DNA from: Megaustenia siamemsis
Taxonomy: Eukaryota; Mollusca; Gastropoda; Stylommatophora; Ariophantidae
Length of the DNA: 64,000 nt
Reading direction: 5' to 3'
NCBI GenBank assembly: GCA_032433765.1
Contig: JAVIAB010000051.1
Coordinates: 151,577,276 to 151,641,275, forward strand
The position numbers were made by a program, and so were the translations under genes. Shown piece after piece: positions 31,521-41,517 of this stretch (positions are counted from its first letter, which is position 1; every line of letters starts with the position of its first letter). The notes under the pieces were generated by a model, which saw only the letters and a list, made by a program, of their open reading frames with translations, made no database searches and was not told where the DNA came from.

Positions 31521-32088
31521 CCCTAGCGTGCAGCTACCGACGATCCCACTATTTGCTACGCGCTAGCGTGCAGCTACCGACGATCCCACTATTTGCTACG
31601 CGCTAGCGTGCAGCTACCGACGATCCCACTATTTGCTACGCGCTAGCGTGCAGCTACCGACGATCCCACTATTTGCTACGCGCTAGCGTGCAGCTACCGA
31701 CGATCCCACTATTTGCTACGCGCTAGCGTGCTGCTACCGACGATCCCACTATTTGCTACGCGCTAGCGTGCTGCTACCGACGATCCCACTATTTGCTACG
31801 CGCTAGCGTGCTGCTACCGACGATCCCACTATTTGCTACGCGCTAGCGTGCTGCTACCGACGATCCCACTATTTGCTACGCGCTAGCGTGCAGCTACCGA
31901 CGATCCCACTATTTGCTACGCGCTAGCGTGCAGCTACCGACGATCCCACTATTTGCTACGCGCTAGCGTGCAGCTACCGACGATCCCACTATTTGCTACG
32001 CGCTAGCGTGCAGCTACCGACGATCCCACTATTTGCTACGCGCTAGCGTGCAGCTACCGACGATCCCACTATTTGCTACGCGCTAGCG
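31521..32088. repeat. 40-bp satellite, almost perfect, 14 copies
   Basis: Unit CGCTAGCGTGCAGCTACCGA plus CGATCCCACTATTTGCTACG. All units are identical except one base: four adjacent units (starting 31721, 31761, 31801, 31841) have GCTGCTACC in place of GCAGCTACC. CGCTAGCG is a perfect 8-bp palindrome at each junction. GC content is higher than the surroundings. Confidence 0.98.
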
Positions 32089-32256
32089 AATACACCGAAG
32101 CTGCTTGTAGTACAGATGCACTCAACTCTGCAGCAACTTCTAAGTATTTAAAATGTAATCAGGAAATGCCTGTACATACCTTCACCATTAAATAGCAAAT
32201 AACAACAACAATACTGAAACTCGAGTTTTACCACATTTATTTATGATAGTTTGAAG

Positions 32257-32261
<5 letters not shown>

Positions 32262-32288
<27 letters not shown>

Positions 32289-32299
32289 GGGGGGGGGGT
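32262..32299. repeat. Poly-T / poly-G tract
   Basis: About 27 T followed by about nine G. Confidence 0.95.
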
Positions 32300-32317
32300 G
32301 TATAAGACGCATAAAGA

Positions 32318-32430
32318 TGACAAAACATAAACTGTGGTAAAGATGACAAAACAGAAACTGTGATAAAGTTGACAAAACAGAAACTGTGGTAAAGATGACA
32401 AAACAGAAACTGTGGTAAAGATGACAAAAA
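32318..32430. repeat. 26-bp repeat, about four copies
   Basis: AAAGATGACAAAACAGAAAC plus TGTGGT. Confidence 0.9.
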
Positions 32431-32649
32431 TTTGGTGGGAAAAAAATGTTCGAAAAAAAACATAGTCGCTTTTACAGCTTTACGGTGCAAACAATTGCTG
32501 CGACATTAATCAAATGATCTTTCTTCTTAACGCTAAAAAATGTGCTGAAAAGCTAAACTACAGGCGTGCTAAGTTCGTGGGGTGGGAGGGGGGGGGGGGT
32601 TGTAGGGTACGCATATCACTAGTGGCAGTCAGTAGATTTGGGAACCACT

Positions 32650-32830
32650 GGTGTGGTGTAACAAACACTTCTACAAAGTTTGGTGACAAGTTTACAGAAA
32701 GGGACAACATATATGACGTTTCAGCTTACATACGGCCTTCATCAGAAAACAAGAACAACAGACGACGAAATGAAGATATACTCTACTACATGTTCTAGTG
32801 TAATTAAAACGAATAATACAAAGAATGAAG
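32650..32830 (-). mobile_element. Element E with hammerhead-like motif, copy 2
   Basis: Shares blocks with 22600-22760 on both sides of the ribozyme-like motif (GGTGACAAGTTTACA, CAGAAAACAAGAACA, GACGAAATGAAG). A SINE-A is inserted just downstream. Confidence 0.45.
32715..32745 (-). ncRNA. Hammerhead-ribozyme-like motif (candidate 3)
   Basis: The complement reads CTGATGA, A, GGCC, loop, AGCT, GAAAC, GTC. Core boxes are intact. The stem has three pairs including a G-U; the fourth is lost. Same extra A as in the other two motifs. Confidence 0.42.
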
Positions 32831-32886
32831 AGATAACATTAGAAGAAAATAAGGAGGGAAAAAATGTTGTATTACATGTATAGCAG

Positions 32887-33141
32887 GGAGCCGCGATAGC
32901 TCAGTGGTTAGTGAACTTGTCTACAACGGACAAGGGGTAGGGTTCGATCCCAACCGACGGCTTCCGGGTTCACCCACCTTAAATGGGTACCAGATTTTTT
33001 TTCTGGGAAAGTAAAGCAGCACGGGCGTAATACCGACCCCATTACTCCAAAAATCATGTGCTGAAGGTCTGTAAAATATAGGGTCACTAGCACCATATTT
33101 CCCTATACGCCACTTGGCGTGACGGGAGTACTTTACTTTAC
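32887..33141 (+). mobile_element. SINE-A, full-length, intact
   Basis: GGAGCCGCGATAGCTCAGTG head, GGTTCGATCCC B box, body with GGCACGGGCGTAATACCGAC-type sequence (GCAGCACGGGCG here) and the 3' CGCCACTTGGCGTGACGGG. Exact 15-bp duplication TTACATGTATAGCAG at 32872-32886 and 33142-33156. Good reference copy for the family. Confidence 0.96.
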
Positions 33142-33177
33142 TTACATGTATAGCAGTGAGAAAAAAAAATGTTCGTT

Positions 33178-34035
33178 CTGCGTTCGCCAGCTTTATATCT
33201 GAAGTGAATTCCCGAGGGAATGAATTTTGTGTGAATATAACTTTTTTCTATTTTTCACACCAGCAACCATTTGCTCAGGTGTCCCGCGCCATGCAGGCAG
33301 ACAATCTCCGATTGCAGAGGTACAATTATAATTTGTATCGTCGAGAGTTTTAACGTTTTGGGTAGATGTTTTTCTATTAATTTTGCTCTGGCAGCGACCA
33401 TTTTTTGCCTGCTCTTTTCGATGTCCAACAGTCAAGGGTTTTCTAACGTGCGCAGAATGCACACGGGACCTCCTGTTTTTCGCCTATACCCTTTCAGAGG
33501 GCTAGACTTCGGATCTCACTACCCAGAGAGGTCTAGACATCGTATCTAACTACACAGAGAGGTCTAGACATCGGATCTCACTACCCAGAGAGGTCTAGAC
33601 ATCGGATCTCACTACCCAGAGAAATCTAGACATCGTATCTCACTACCCAGAGAGGTCTAGACATCGTATCTCACTACCCAGAGAGGTCTAGACATCGTAT
33701 CTCACTACCCAGAGAGGTCTAGACATCGGATCTCACTACCCAGAGAGGTCTAGGCATCGTATCTCACTACCCAGAGAGGTCTAGACATCGTATCTCACTA
33801 CCCAGAGAGGTCTAGACGTCGGATCTCACTACTCAGAGAGGTCTAGACATCGGATCTCACTACCCAGAGAGGTCTAGACATCGGATCTCACTACCCAGAG
33901 AGGTCTAGACATCGGATCTCACTACCCAGATACCAGAGAATGTTAAACAACGAACATACCATGGATTTGATTTTTATCTTAATTCCACCGATTAATTTTT
34001 TTGTTAGAGGCCAACATCTTATCAACCAACCAGTA
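33178..34035 (-). mobile_element. Element D, longest copy
   Basis: Minus-strand order: decayed tRNA-like head (about 33990-34035), 31-bp array (33485-33930), D core (about 33380-33480), then at 33183-33360 a segment homologous to the 3' body of SINE-B (GTCGAGAGTTTTAACGTTTT against GTCGATGAGTAATTGACGTTTT, and the TTCGCCAGCTTTATATCTGA end). So D looks like a SINE-B relative whose middle holds an array. Confidence 0.6.
33485..33930. repeat. 31-bp minisatellite inside element D
   Basis: About 14 copies of AGGTCTAGACATCGGATCTC plus ACTACCCAGAG. More homogeneous than the array at 733-1240, with a different consensus (GGTCTAGACATC against GGGCTAGACGTT), so each locus homogenises separately. Confidence 0.95.
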
Positions 34036-34079
34036 CCTGCCCCCTCCCCTCTTTTCCCCCAAAAGTGAATGAAAAAAGG

Positions 34080-34190
34080 GGTGTGTACAAATATGTGTAA
34101 TTTAGATGAAAGTCCTCACAAAATGTGTCGTTTAGATGAAAGTCCTAACAAAATGTGTCATTTAGATGAAAGTCCTCATGAAAAGGCAGA
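34080..34190. repeat. 28-29-bp repeat, three to four copies
   Basis: AAATGTGTCATTTAGATGAA plus AGTCCTCAC. Confidence 0.88.
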
Positions 34191-34674
34191 CCAGTTTGTT
34201 CTGACAGAAAGTCAGTAAAATAGTAGCATGAAGAAGTGAGGCGAAGTGAGAACAGATGGGATGACGGTTACAAAATAAGGAATAAATAAGTGGGCTGAAA
34301 TGGACGAGAGGTAGATCCTAGTGTACCAAGTACTCTAAAGCCGCACCTGTGAAATGAGCCAAACAATAATTGATGGAATAAACAATCGATGGAGCCAATC
34401 AAAGGTTTTTGTTGCATCAAACATTACCTTTATCCTTTTTTTTCAAATCATGACAGATGAAGGAGACCATCACTTAGTTTGTACATCAGACATGAACTTC
34501 CTTTGAGCTTCTTCTTTATGAATAATCAATGTCGCATGATAAAAGAATAGGGGCAGACAACAGCTTCATGCTTACTTCAACACACAGTTATAATTATTGC
34601 AAGGCACAGTTGTTTGTCATGGGTAATTTAGTTGATTTGCTCATTTCCCCCTTTTCGTGGCGATTAAATACAAA

Positions 34675-35005
34675 GATACAGACCATTAATGGTTGTTTGC
34701 GCAGAATCGAAGAATGGAAGTTCCAGGACAAAGTCACTAACGTAGAATTATGGAAAAAGTAAAAGTCATGTACCAGTGGACAAAGAGATACAACGAAGAC
34801 GATGGCGCTGGATAGGATACACACTGCGGAAGCCAACTGACAGTATTACACGACAGGTCCTTTCTTGGAGTTGATCCGTTTTCCAAGCGAAAAGACAAAG
34901 AGGAGGTCCACAATATTTTTGGAGAAGACAGAGGGAAGCAGAGATGGAGATGATGGAGAAGACATGGAATAATCTTAAAAAATGGGAAGAAACGAAACGG
35001 TTTGT
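34675..35005 (+). pseudogene. LINE-3 C-terminal fragment
   Basis: Reads, across frame changes, RIEEWKFQDKVTNVELWKK, then R-R-W-R-W-I-G-Y-T-L-R-K-P-T-D-S-I-T-R-Q, a GRP-like block, and the TTAAAAAATGGGAAGAAACG end. It joins directly to the large tail array. 5'-truncated. Confidence 0.8.
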
Positions 35006-36222
35006 AAATTGTTTGTTGAAGACCTATGCTCCACGGGGAGTTAAAAGTGTTTGTTGAAGACCTATGCTCCACGGTGAGTTGTAAGTGTTTGTTGAAGAAC
35101 TATGCTCCACGGGGAGTTGAAAGTGTTAGTTGAAGACCTATGCTCCACGGGGAGTTGTAAGTGTTTGTTGAAGACCTATGCTCCACGGGGAGTTGTAAGT
35201 GTTTGTTGAAGACATATGCTCCAGAGGGAGTTGAAAGTGTTAGTTGAAGACCTATGCTCCACAGGGAGCTGTAAGTGTTTGTTGAAGACCTATGCTCCAC
35301 GGGGAGTTGTAAGTGTTTGTTGAAGACCTATGCTCCACGGGGAGTTGTAAGTGTTTGTTGAAGACCTATGCTCCACGGGAGTTGTAAGTGTTTGTTGAAG
35401 ACCTATGCTCCACGGGGAGTTGAAAGTGTTTGTTGAAGACCTATGCTCCACGGGGAGTTGAAAGTGTTTGTTGAAGACCTATGCTCCACAGGGAGTTGTA
35501 AGTGTTTGTTGAAGACCTATGCTCCACGGGGAGTTGAAAGTGTTTGTTGAAGACCAATGCTCTACAGGGAGTTGTAAGTGTTTGTTGAAGACCTATGCTC
35601 CACAGGGAGTTGAAAGTGTTTGTTGAAGACCTATGCTCCACAGGGAGTTGAAAGTGTTTGTTGAAGACCTATGCTCCACAGGGAGTTGTAAGTGTTTGTT
35701 GAAGACCTATGCTCCACGGGAGTTGTAAGTGTTTGTTGAAGACCTATGCTCCACGGGGAGTTGAAAGTGTTTGTTGAAGACCTATGCTCCACAGGGAGTT
35801 GAAAGTGTTTGTTGAAGACCTATGCTCCACAGGGAGTTGAAAGTGTTTGTTGAAGACCTATGCCCCACAGGGAGTTATAAGTGTTTTTTGAAGACCTATG
35901 CCCCACAGGGAGTTGAAAGTGTTTGTTGAAGACATATGCTCCACAGGGAGTTGAAAGTGTTTGTTGAAGACCTATGCTCCACAGGGAGTTGAAAGTGTTT
36001 GTTGAAGACCTATGCTCCACAGGGAGTTGAAAGTGTTTGTTGAAGACCTATGCTCCACAGGTAGTTATAAGTGTTTTTTGAAGACCTATGCCCCACAGTG
36101 AGTTGAAAGTGTTTGTTGAAGACCTATGCCCCACAGGGAGTTGTAAGTGTTTGTTGAAGACCTATGCCCCACAGGGAGTTGTAAGTGTTTGTTGAAGACC
36201 TAAGCTCCACAGGGAGTTGAAA
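35006..36222 (+). repeat. LINE-3 tail array, about 32 copies of 38 bp
   Basis: Unit AGTGTTTGTTGAAGACCTAT plus GCTCCACAGGGAGTTGAA. Two main variants, TTGTAAG and TTGAAAG, alternate irregularly; GCCCCACAGG copies cluster near the 3' end. The array ends in GAAAGGAAGAACAAGAGA, matching the tails at 13.40 and 8.82 kb. Confidence 0.96.
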
Positions 36223-36847
36223 GGAAGAACAAGAGACGACAATAACATTAACATAATTCTTCTATTTTACATTCGATGACATTAGAATAAGATTTATTTT
36301 AAAATGTCAAAATCTGTTGTGGTTAAACATTGAATATTGCATCCCCCGACACTCTCAGATTTGTCAATCTGTTTGTTACGAACATTAACTGCTCAAATAT
36401 CATTCTCATATAAATATTGACTTTAGCTAAACAAAATAATATTTGTAACTGGCATCACAAATTAAAATCACTTCCATAAAATATCATTTTTTAAAGAGAA
36501 TTAGTGGAACGTACTAAGCTCAGGACATCTCCGCCCATAAGCAAATGCAAAACTTTATAGATTTGAACTAAAATGCCACATTGATATGAAAACAAACAAC
36601 CGTGAAGAGAGAAAACTATTAATAAAATAAGTTTATCTAGTTCTAACTGTAATTTGTCGGCCAGAATGCAGACATCCCTAGAGTATAACCAAGGATTGAG
36701 AGCGGAATATTCGAACGACGTCATAGAGCGTGTTGATCGGTCCTTATTTTCCGATACTGGATTCAGTAAGAGACAAAGAGAATATGATCATAGATGGTAG
36801 CATTACAACATCAATGATAGAGGAACAGAGGTAGCAGCACAAAGTAA
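36223..36847. other. Non-coding stretch
   Basis: AT-rich, no recognised element. Minus ORF 36491-36724 has no domain-like features. Confidence 0.4.
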
Positions 36848-37872
36848 AATCATCATCAAGTTCCATGTCTGCTGGCGTAGGTAATCATGATTCTCCACAA
36901 CTTGATCCCCATAGTTATTTATCAATTCTGTTGTTGACCTTTTGCCAAGCCATTCTCTTAAGATGTTTGGTATCTTTTCTCTTTGCCTCCTATCTCTTCG
37001 TCCCTCAATTTTCCCAGTTATTACAATATATTCCAGTTGTTCTCTTCTCATTACATGCCCAAAAAATGATGATTGTTTCTTCCTAATTTTGGATATTAGC
37101 TCTCTCTTTGCATTGGCCTCTTTCAGAACGTTTTCATTACTCTTCTTAGCTGTCTATGGTATTCTCAACATTCTTATGTAAAACCACATTTCTACATCCT
37201 CCAGCGATTTTCTTGTCTGTTGTCCTATTGTCGATGGTTTTTTCTCAGTTTTTTTCTTTCTCCTCAACAGACAGATAGTGAGTTTTCCGCCATTTCCATA
37301 TTTTAAGACTGGCTCTACATAACATTTAAGAACTCTTTTTCTTGTTTCTATTGTCAAAAATGAATTGCACAGTATCTACCACATATTTTTTGGAAAGCTG
37401 ATTTTGCCTCAGATATTCTGCCACTCACCACTGTAATATATCTACCATAAGAGGTTAACATTGTTGCATATATTTAAATTCATTTACCTGTTTTAATATT
37501 GTTTCATTTGTCTTTATTGTGCATTGCGGTGGTGTCTCTTTCTTTATTGCTACCATTACTTCTGTCTTTTTGCTATTAAGGCTGAGTCCTTTATTTTTGC
37601 TTTCGTTCACTATAATGTCCAACATTTCTTGTAACTCATTTTCACTCTTAGCGATTAAGACTGTATCATCAGCATACCTCAGATTATTTATATTATGACC
37701 TCCGATTGTTATTCCAGGCATGTCCCTTATGAATATTAAATAATCTCACTATACATATTAAATAAATCTGGTGACAGTACACAACCTTGTCTAACACCCT
37801 ATTTTATTTGTTGAACATTCCCAATTGGTTTCCAGTTCTTATGGCCGCTGTTTGTTGCCAGTACATGTTCTA
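36848..37872 (-). pseudogene. LINE-5 copy with YADD motif, broken
   Basis: The minus strand contains NNLRYADDTVLIAKSENELQ (intact catalytic motif), NSKKTEVMV, KTNETILKQVNEFKYM, VLKCYVEPVLKYG and a (GAT)n-type tail at 36852. The truncated 5' end is at about 37872, in the R-Q-T-A-A-I-like region. A 45-bp foreign segment at 37248-37292 interrupts the coding sequence (see findings). Several frame changes. Confidence 0.86.
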
Positions 37873-38011
37873 AGTAAAATAGGGAAAAAAGAAAAGCAGA
37901 AAGTAACAAGTAAAGATTAGGAGCAAGTAAAACAGAAAGATACATCTATATAATAAGAACGAGAAATACAGAAAGTAACATGTATACAATAATAACAAGA
38001 AATACAGAAAG

Positions 38012-38085
38012 TTATCATCATCATCATCTACCCTGCCGGTTGGCGTAGGCGATCATGTCCCTCCACAATCTTCTATCTACAGTGC
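38012..38085 (-). mobile_element. LINE-6-type 3' end remnant
   Basis: ATCATCATCATCTACCCTGC plus CGGTTGGCGTAGGCGATCAT matches the 3' end at 63555 and the complement of 56490. Only about 70 bp remain. Confidence 0.6.
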
Positions 38086-38177
38086 AATACACTGTATACA
38101 CATATACACACATATACAGAAAGTAGCATGTATATAATAAGAACGAGAAATACAGAAAGTAGCATGTCAAATTTAGT

Positions 38178-38372
38178 AAAATAAAAGTAAAGATTGCCTT
38201 GCTAGACGTATGGCGAATATTGTGTTATTGACCGTATTTTTCTATGACCACGACACATTTTTGGGTGATGTATCACGCCGAGCCGCCTTTACTGCCCAGA
38301 AAGATCTCTGGTACCCATTTTTACAAGCCCTGACACTTCTAATCAGGTAGCGAGCAAACTAACCACCAAATG
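38178..38372 (-). mobile_element. SINE-A, very old copy
   Basis: GCTAGACGTATGGCGAATAT, GTGTTATTGACCGTA, CACATTTTTGGGTGATGT, CGCCGAGCCGCCTTTACT, TCTGGTACCCATTT and AACTAACCACC line up in order with the SINE-A consensus on the minus strand. The B box is lost. Confidence 0.65.
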
Positions 38373-38394
38373 TGAAAATCATGAACAAGAAAGA

Positions 38395-38455
38395 CAGAAT
38401 TAACATGCAATCCTGAGATTCGAACCCCTACCTAATGGCACTGCACTCATCACTA
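38395..38455 (-). mobile_element. tRNA-like fragment with B box
   Basis: The complement contains GGTAGGGGTTCGAATCTCAG (a good B box) preceded by GTGATGAGTGCAGTGCCATT. Not a full cloverleaf. Confidence 0.4.
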
Positions 38456-38549
38456 TAAGTAAATGTGTTAACGATCTCTGCTGCGTTGTACCCTGCGGGT
38501 CCAACATTTATTTTCTTTCGTGATTTTTTTTCGGAGTTCTGTTAAAATA

Positions 38550-38702
38550 ATAAAAAAGTAAAGTACCCCCGTCACGCCAAGTGGCGTATAGGGAAATATG
38601 GTGTTAGTGACCCTATATTTTACAGACCTTCAGCACATGATTTTTGGGGTAATGTGGTCGGTATTACGCCAACCGCCTATCGATTGCGCTAACCGGACAC
38701 CC
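38550..38702 (-). mobile_element. Chimeric SINE: foreign tRNA head on SINE-A 3' half
   Basis: Minus strand: GGGTGTCCGGTTAGCGCAAT followed by CGATAGGCGGTT, a tRNA 5' half with an A-box-like TTAGCGCAATCG. It joins SINE-A at GGCGTAATACCGACC and runs to the normal 3' end with CGCCACTTGGCG. A 13-bp duplication, TTCTGTTAAAATA, lies at 38537-38549 and 38703-38715, so the whole chimera inserted as one unit. Confidence 0.85.
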
Positions 38703-38720
38703 TTCTGTTAAAATACCTCT

Positions 38721-38765
38721 GTTTTTTTCTTTCTCCTCAACAGACAGATAGTGAGTTTTCCGCCA
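38721..38765. repeat. 45-bp segment also found inside LINE-5 at 37248-37292
   Basis: GTTTTTTTCTTTCTCCTCAA followed by CAGACAGATAGTGAGTTTTC and CGCCA, identical in both places and in the same orientation, 1.43 kb apart. Confidence 0.9.
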
Positions 38766-39095
38766 ACAGCAAATATTTCTTTATTTGTTTTTGCACATCA
38801 TGTTCATTCATGGTAATATTATGTTTGTTATGTAATCATTTTTATTATATGGAGGAAAATTTTAACTGCACCATTTTTTCCGCGTTAAATATAAGCTACA
38901 GTTTCAGTTGTACTATTTTCGAAAGAATCAATCCTACCAGCGCAAATTTTACCGCTGTCAGCGCTCCAAGAACAAATTGTATAATTTTAAAAGATTTTCC
39001 GTGACCTAATTATGCCTGAATGACTATCACGAGCTGCTGGTTTTGATTTCGCGAAGTGCTGCATAAAAAGCACTTTAAAAGCAGCTATAAAAATA
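38766..39095. other. AT-rich non-coding stretch
   Basis: No element recognised. A TA microsatellite begins at 39096. Confidence 0.4.
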
Positions 39096-39120
39096 GATAT
39101 ATATATATATATATATATAT
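39096..39120. repeat. (TA)n microsatellite
   Basis: Pure AT repeat. Confidence 0.95.
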
Positions 39121-39382
39121 GAGAATTTTTTAAAGTTATAAGTACTTCCCTGCTCGTGTCATGCACGTTCTATTCATGAAACAGTAACCTAGATATCTTT
39201 TTTTTTCTTTTTTTTTGTAAAAAACATTGATGGGAGAATGAGAATATCGATAATGTTGTTGTATATTGTGTACGTCAATTAGAACGAGTAATAGAACAAT
39301 TGATTCCATACACGGATCTCAATTCTTTGTACAAACACACGTGTGCGCATTTGTGTGTGAGAGTCTAATTGTTATATTGTGC

Positions 39383-39565
39383 ATGTGTATGTATGTATGT
39401 ATGTATGAATGTATGTATGTATGTATGTATGTATGTATGTATGTATGTGTGTATGTATGTATGTGAGTATGTATGTGTGTATGTGTGTATGTGAGTATGT
39501 GTGTGGATGAGTGTATATGTGTGTGTATGCATATATGTATGTATGTATGTATGTATGCATGTGTG
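39383..39565. repeat. (GTAT)n microsatellite
   Basis: GTAT repeats with GTGT interruptions. The Tyr/His-rich ORFs on both strands are artefacts. Confidence 0.95.
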
Positions 39566-40034
39566 TGCGTGTGTGCGTGTGAGCGTGCACGCATGCGCAT
39601 ATGTGTGTACGTGATTGTATGTATGTGTATAATCGTCCGTGCACTGTTGTGAAACTAATCCTATTACTGTTACATACTTGAACGTGGCGTGGCAGTGAGA
39701 GAGAACGAGAGAGAGAGAGAGAGATTGAGATCAAAAGCAATCAATCTTTCACACTCTTACATAAGAGTATAATATTTCATCTATTGATTGAACTTTGATT
39801 TTTTTTTCTCTGCATCTTCTGTGCGTCCTTATTTTAAACTCAATTCTGTTTGACCATCATCTTGTTGATTGTTTTGCACGTGAAAGCGTATCCCCTTCTC
39901 TCTCTCTATTCTGTATTTCTCGTTCTCACTATCTGTCTGTTTCTTTGCTGTAAAGTTTTGTATCCTGACTTCTCATATGACTGTTCCTATATCTCCATTT
40001 GTTGTACCTATTTAATCGCTAACCTCTACCGAGG

Positions 40035-40365
40035 TGAAATGTGGCATTAGACGAAGGAGAGGAAACAGCCTGAGTGATAAGATCAGAAATGAAGAACTGA
40101 GAAAAAGCTGGGAATAATTTCCACCATAGAGTACATAAAGAAACAACAGATAAAATGGTTTGCCCATGTGATAAGACAGAAAGATCAAAACACAACGTAA
40201 CGAGGGTTCAATAAACGTTGCAAGAACACCAGACCCCAATGGCCGACCACTAAAAAGATTAATTGACGGAATATTAGAAACACTAGGAAACATAACAGCA
40301 GGAAAGGTGAACAGAAAAGCCAAATACCGCAAACTCTATCTCCTCTCAAAGCTGAAAGGCGGTAT
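40035..40365 (+). pseudogene. LINE-1 C-terminal fragment
   Basis: Matches 4004-4303 read in reverse: GAGGAAACAGCCTGAGTGAT, CATAAAGAAACAACAGATAA, the GGAATATTAGAAACACTAGG block, and AAAGCTGAAAGGCGG. Frames are broken. It is followed by a TA microsatellite (40398-40432). Confidence 0.75.
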
Positions 40366-40394
40366 ATGTGTGTATTTGTGTGTTTGTGTGCGTG

Positions 40395-40397
<3 letters not shown>

Positions 40398-40432
<35 letters not shown>
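40398..40432. repeat. (TA)n microsatellite
   Basis: Pure TA repeat beside the LINE-1 fragment. Confidence 0.95.
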
Positions 40433-40436
<4 letters not shown>

Positions 40437-41414
40437 TTTCATTAATTTTGTTTAAAGAAAATAAAATCGTTCATCTTTCAATATATTCTTCCTCTTGTTA
40501 TTGTTAATTTTTGGCGTGTCAATATCTGTCCTTTGGCCGAGTTCGTCGTACGAAGTGATACGGGCTTGTATTATTTTTCTTGCCAATGTGATTTGTAGTA
40601 TCGTATATGGGGTCAACCTTTCATTAGAAATATTTCGGTAAAAATTATTTCTTTTTTGCTTTTTAATTTCTTTGAAGCTGTTTCCAGGAAGTGGGATCTG
40701 CTCTTTTCCATTTTCGACTGCTACGTATTCTTTTGAGGGCCAAATGGAACCTAGGACCTACACTTTGTTGCCTATGTCAGAGAAGAGCAAGCACGTGATA
40801 ACACATGCAGCGATAAGTTGGATCAGTTTAAAAAAACAAAACAACAGCCCGAGATGAGTCTTGAAAACGGGCATCTCTTGAGCGTATGGCGAGGGTTGAT
40901 AACTTTCATCTCCTTGTTCTCCTTCTTATTAATTCTCCTTGTTGGACTCTAGGAGTCTGCTAATGAAGTTAGACCTTGTCCATCCCAGAAAACCGCAAGA
41001 CCAGAGCGCGTGAACATCAGGTCAAAACTTTAGACGCCAGAGAGGAGCTCTATGAGTGAAGACACAGAAGAAGAATAAATGAACACAGAACTGGGAGTCA
41101 TCAATCTCCACACACTCAGGGACATACTGGGGAGGAGATCTGAGCACTTATGGGCGTGTTCGACGTGCAGCGAGGATGAGCCTCCGACTAGACTAAAATA
41201 TAAATCAAAGTGGGAAATTAAAATATTGTTAAAAGCAAACAATTTTGTTCAAGTTTGAGAATATCGGAGTGACCGGCAGTAGAGTAGTGAATCTGGTCAA
41301 TTGGGGGCAACAAATAGTGTTCGATTGGTGGCTTCTAGGAACACCCAATCATAAATGGAAACGAGAGTGTTGTCTTGGAAAGAAGGACAGCGCTGATGCT
41401 GTACAGATGACAGC
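40433..41414. other. Non-coding stretch
   Basis: About 40740-40800 has a weak tRNA-like look on the minus strand (AGGTCCTAGGTTCCA). 41136-41180 weakly matches 3325-3370. No gene recognised. Confidence 0.4.
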
Positions 41415-41517
41415 CCCAGTCTAGATCGACACAGGCCTACTGGCTGTCAGGAAATTCCAGGAAAAAATCCAACGTGAGGTTTTCAGATTTGCGATCAAGG
41501 GCGGTTGTAGATATTGT

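Noticed and set aside
32886..33096. A functional tRNA gene at the SINE-A head
   Set aside because: A and B boxes are present, but acceptor and anticodon stems do not close and the same sequence recurs with SINE bodies and target duplications.
35100..36020. Minus ORFs EHRSSTNTF repeats
   Set aside because: Antisense of the LINE-3 tail array; frame openness varies with unit number.
39319..39740. Thr/His/Tyr-rich ORFs (TYIHTYIH type)
   Set aside because: Translation of the (GTAT)n microsatellite.
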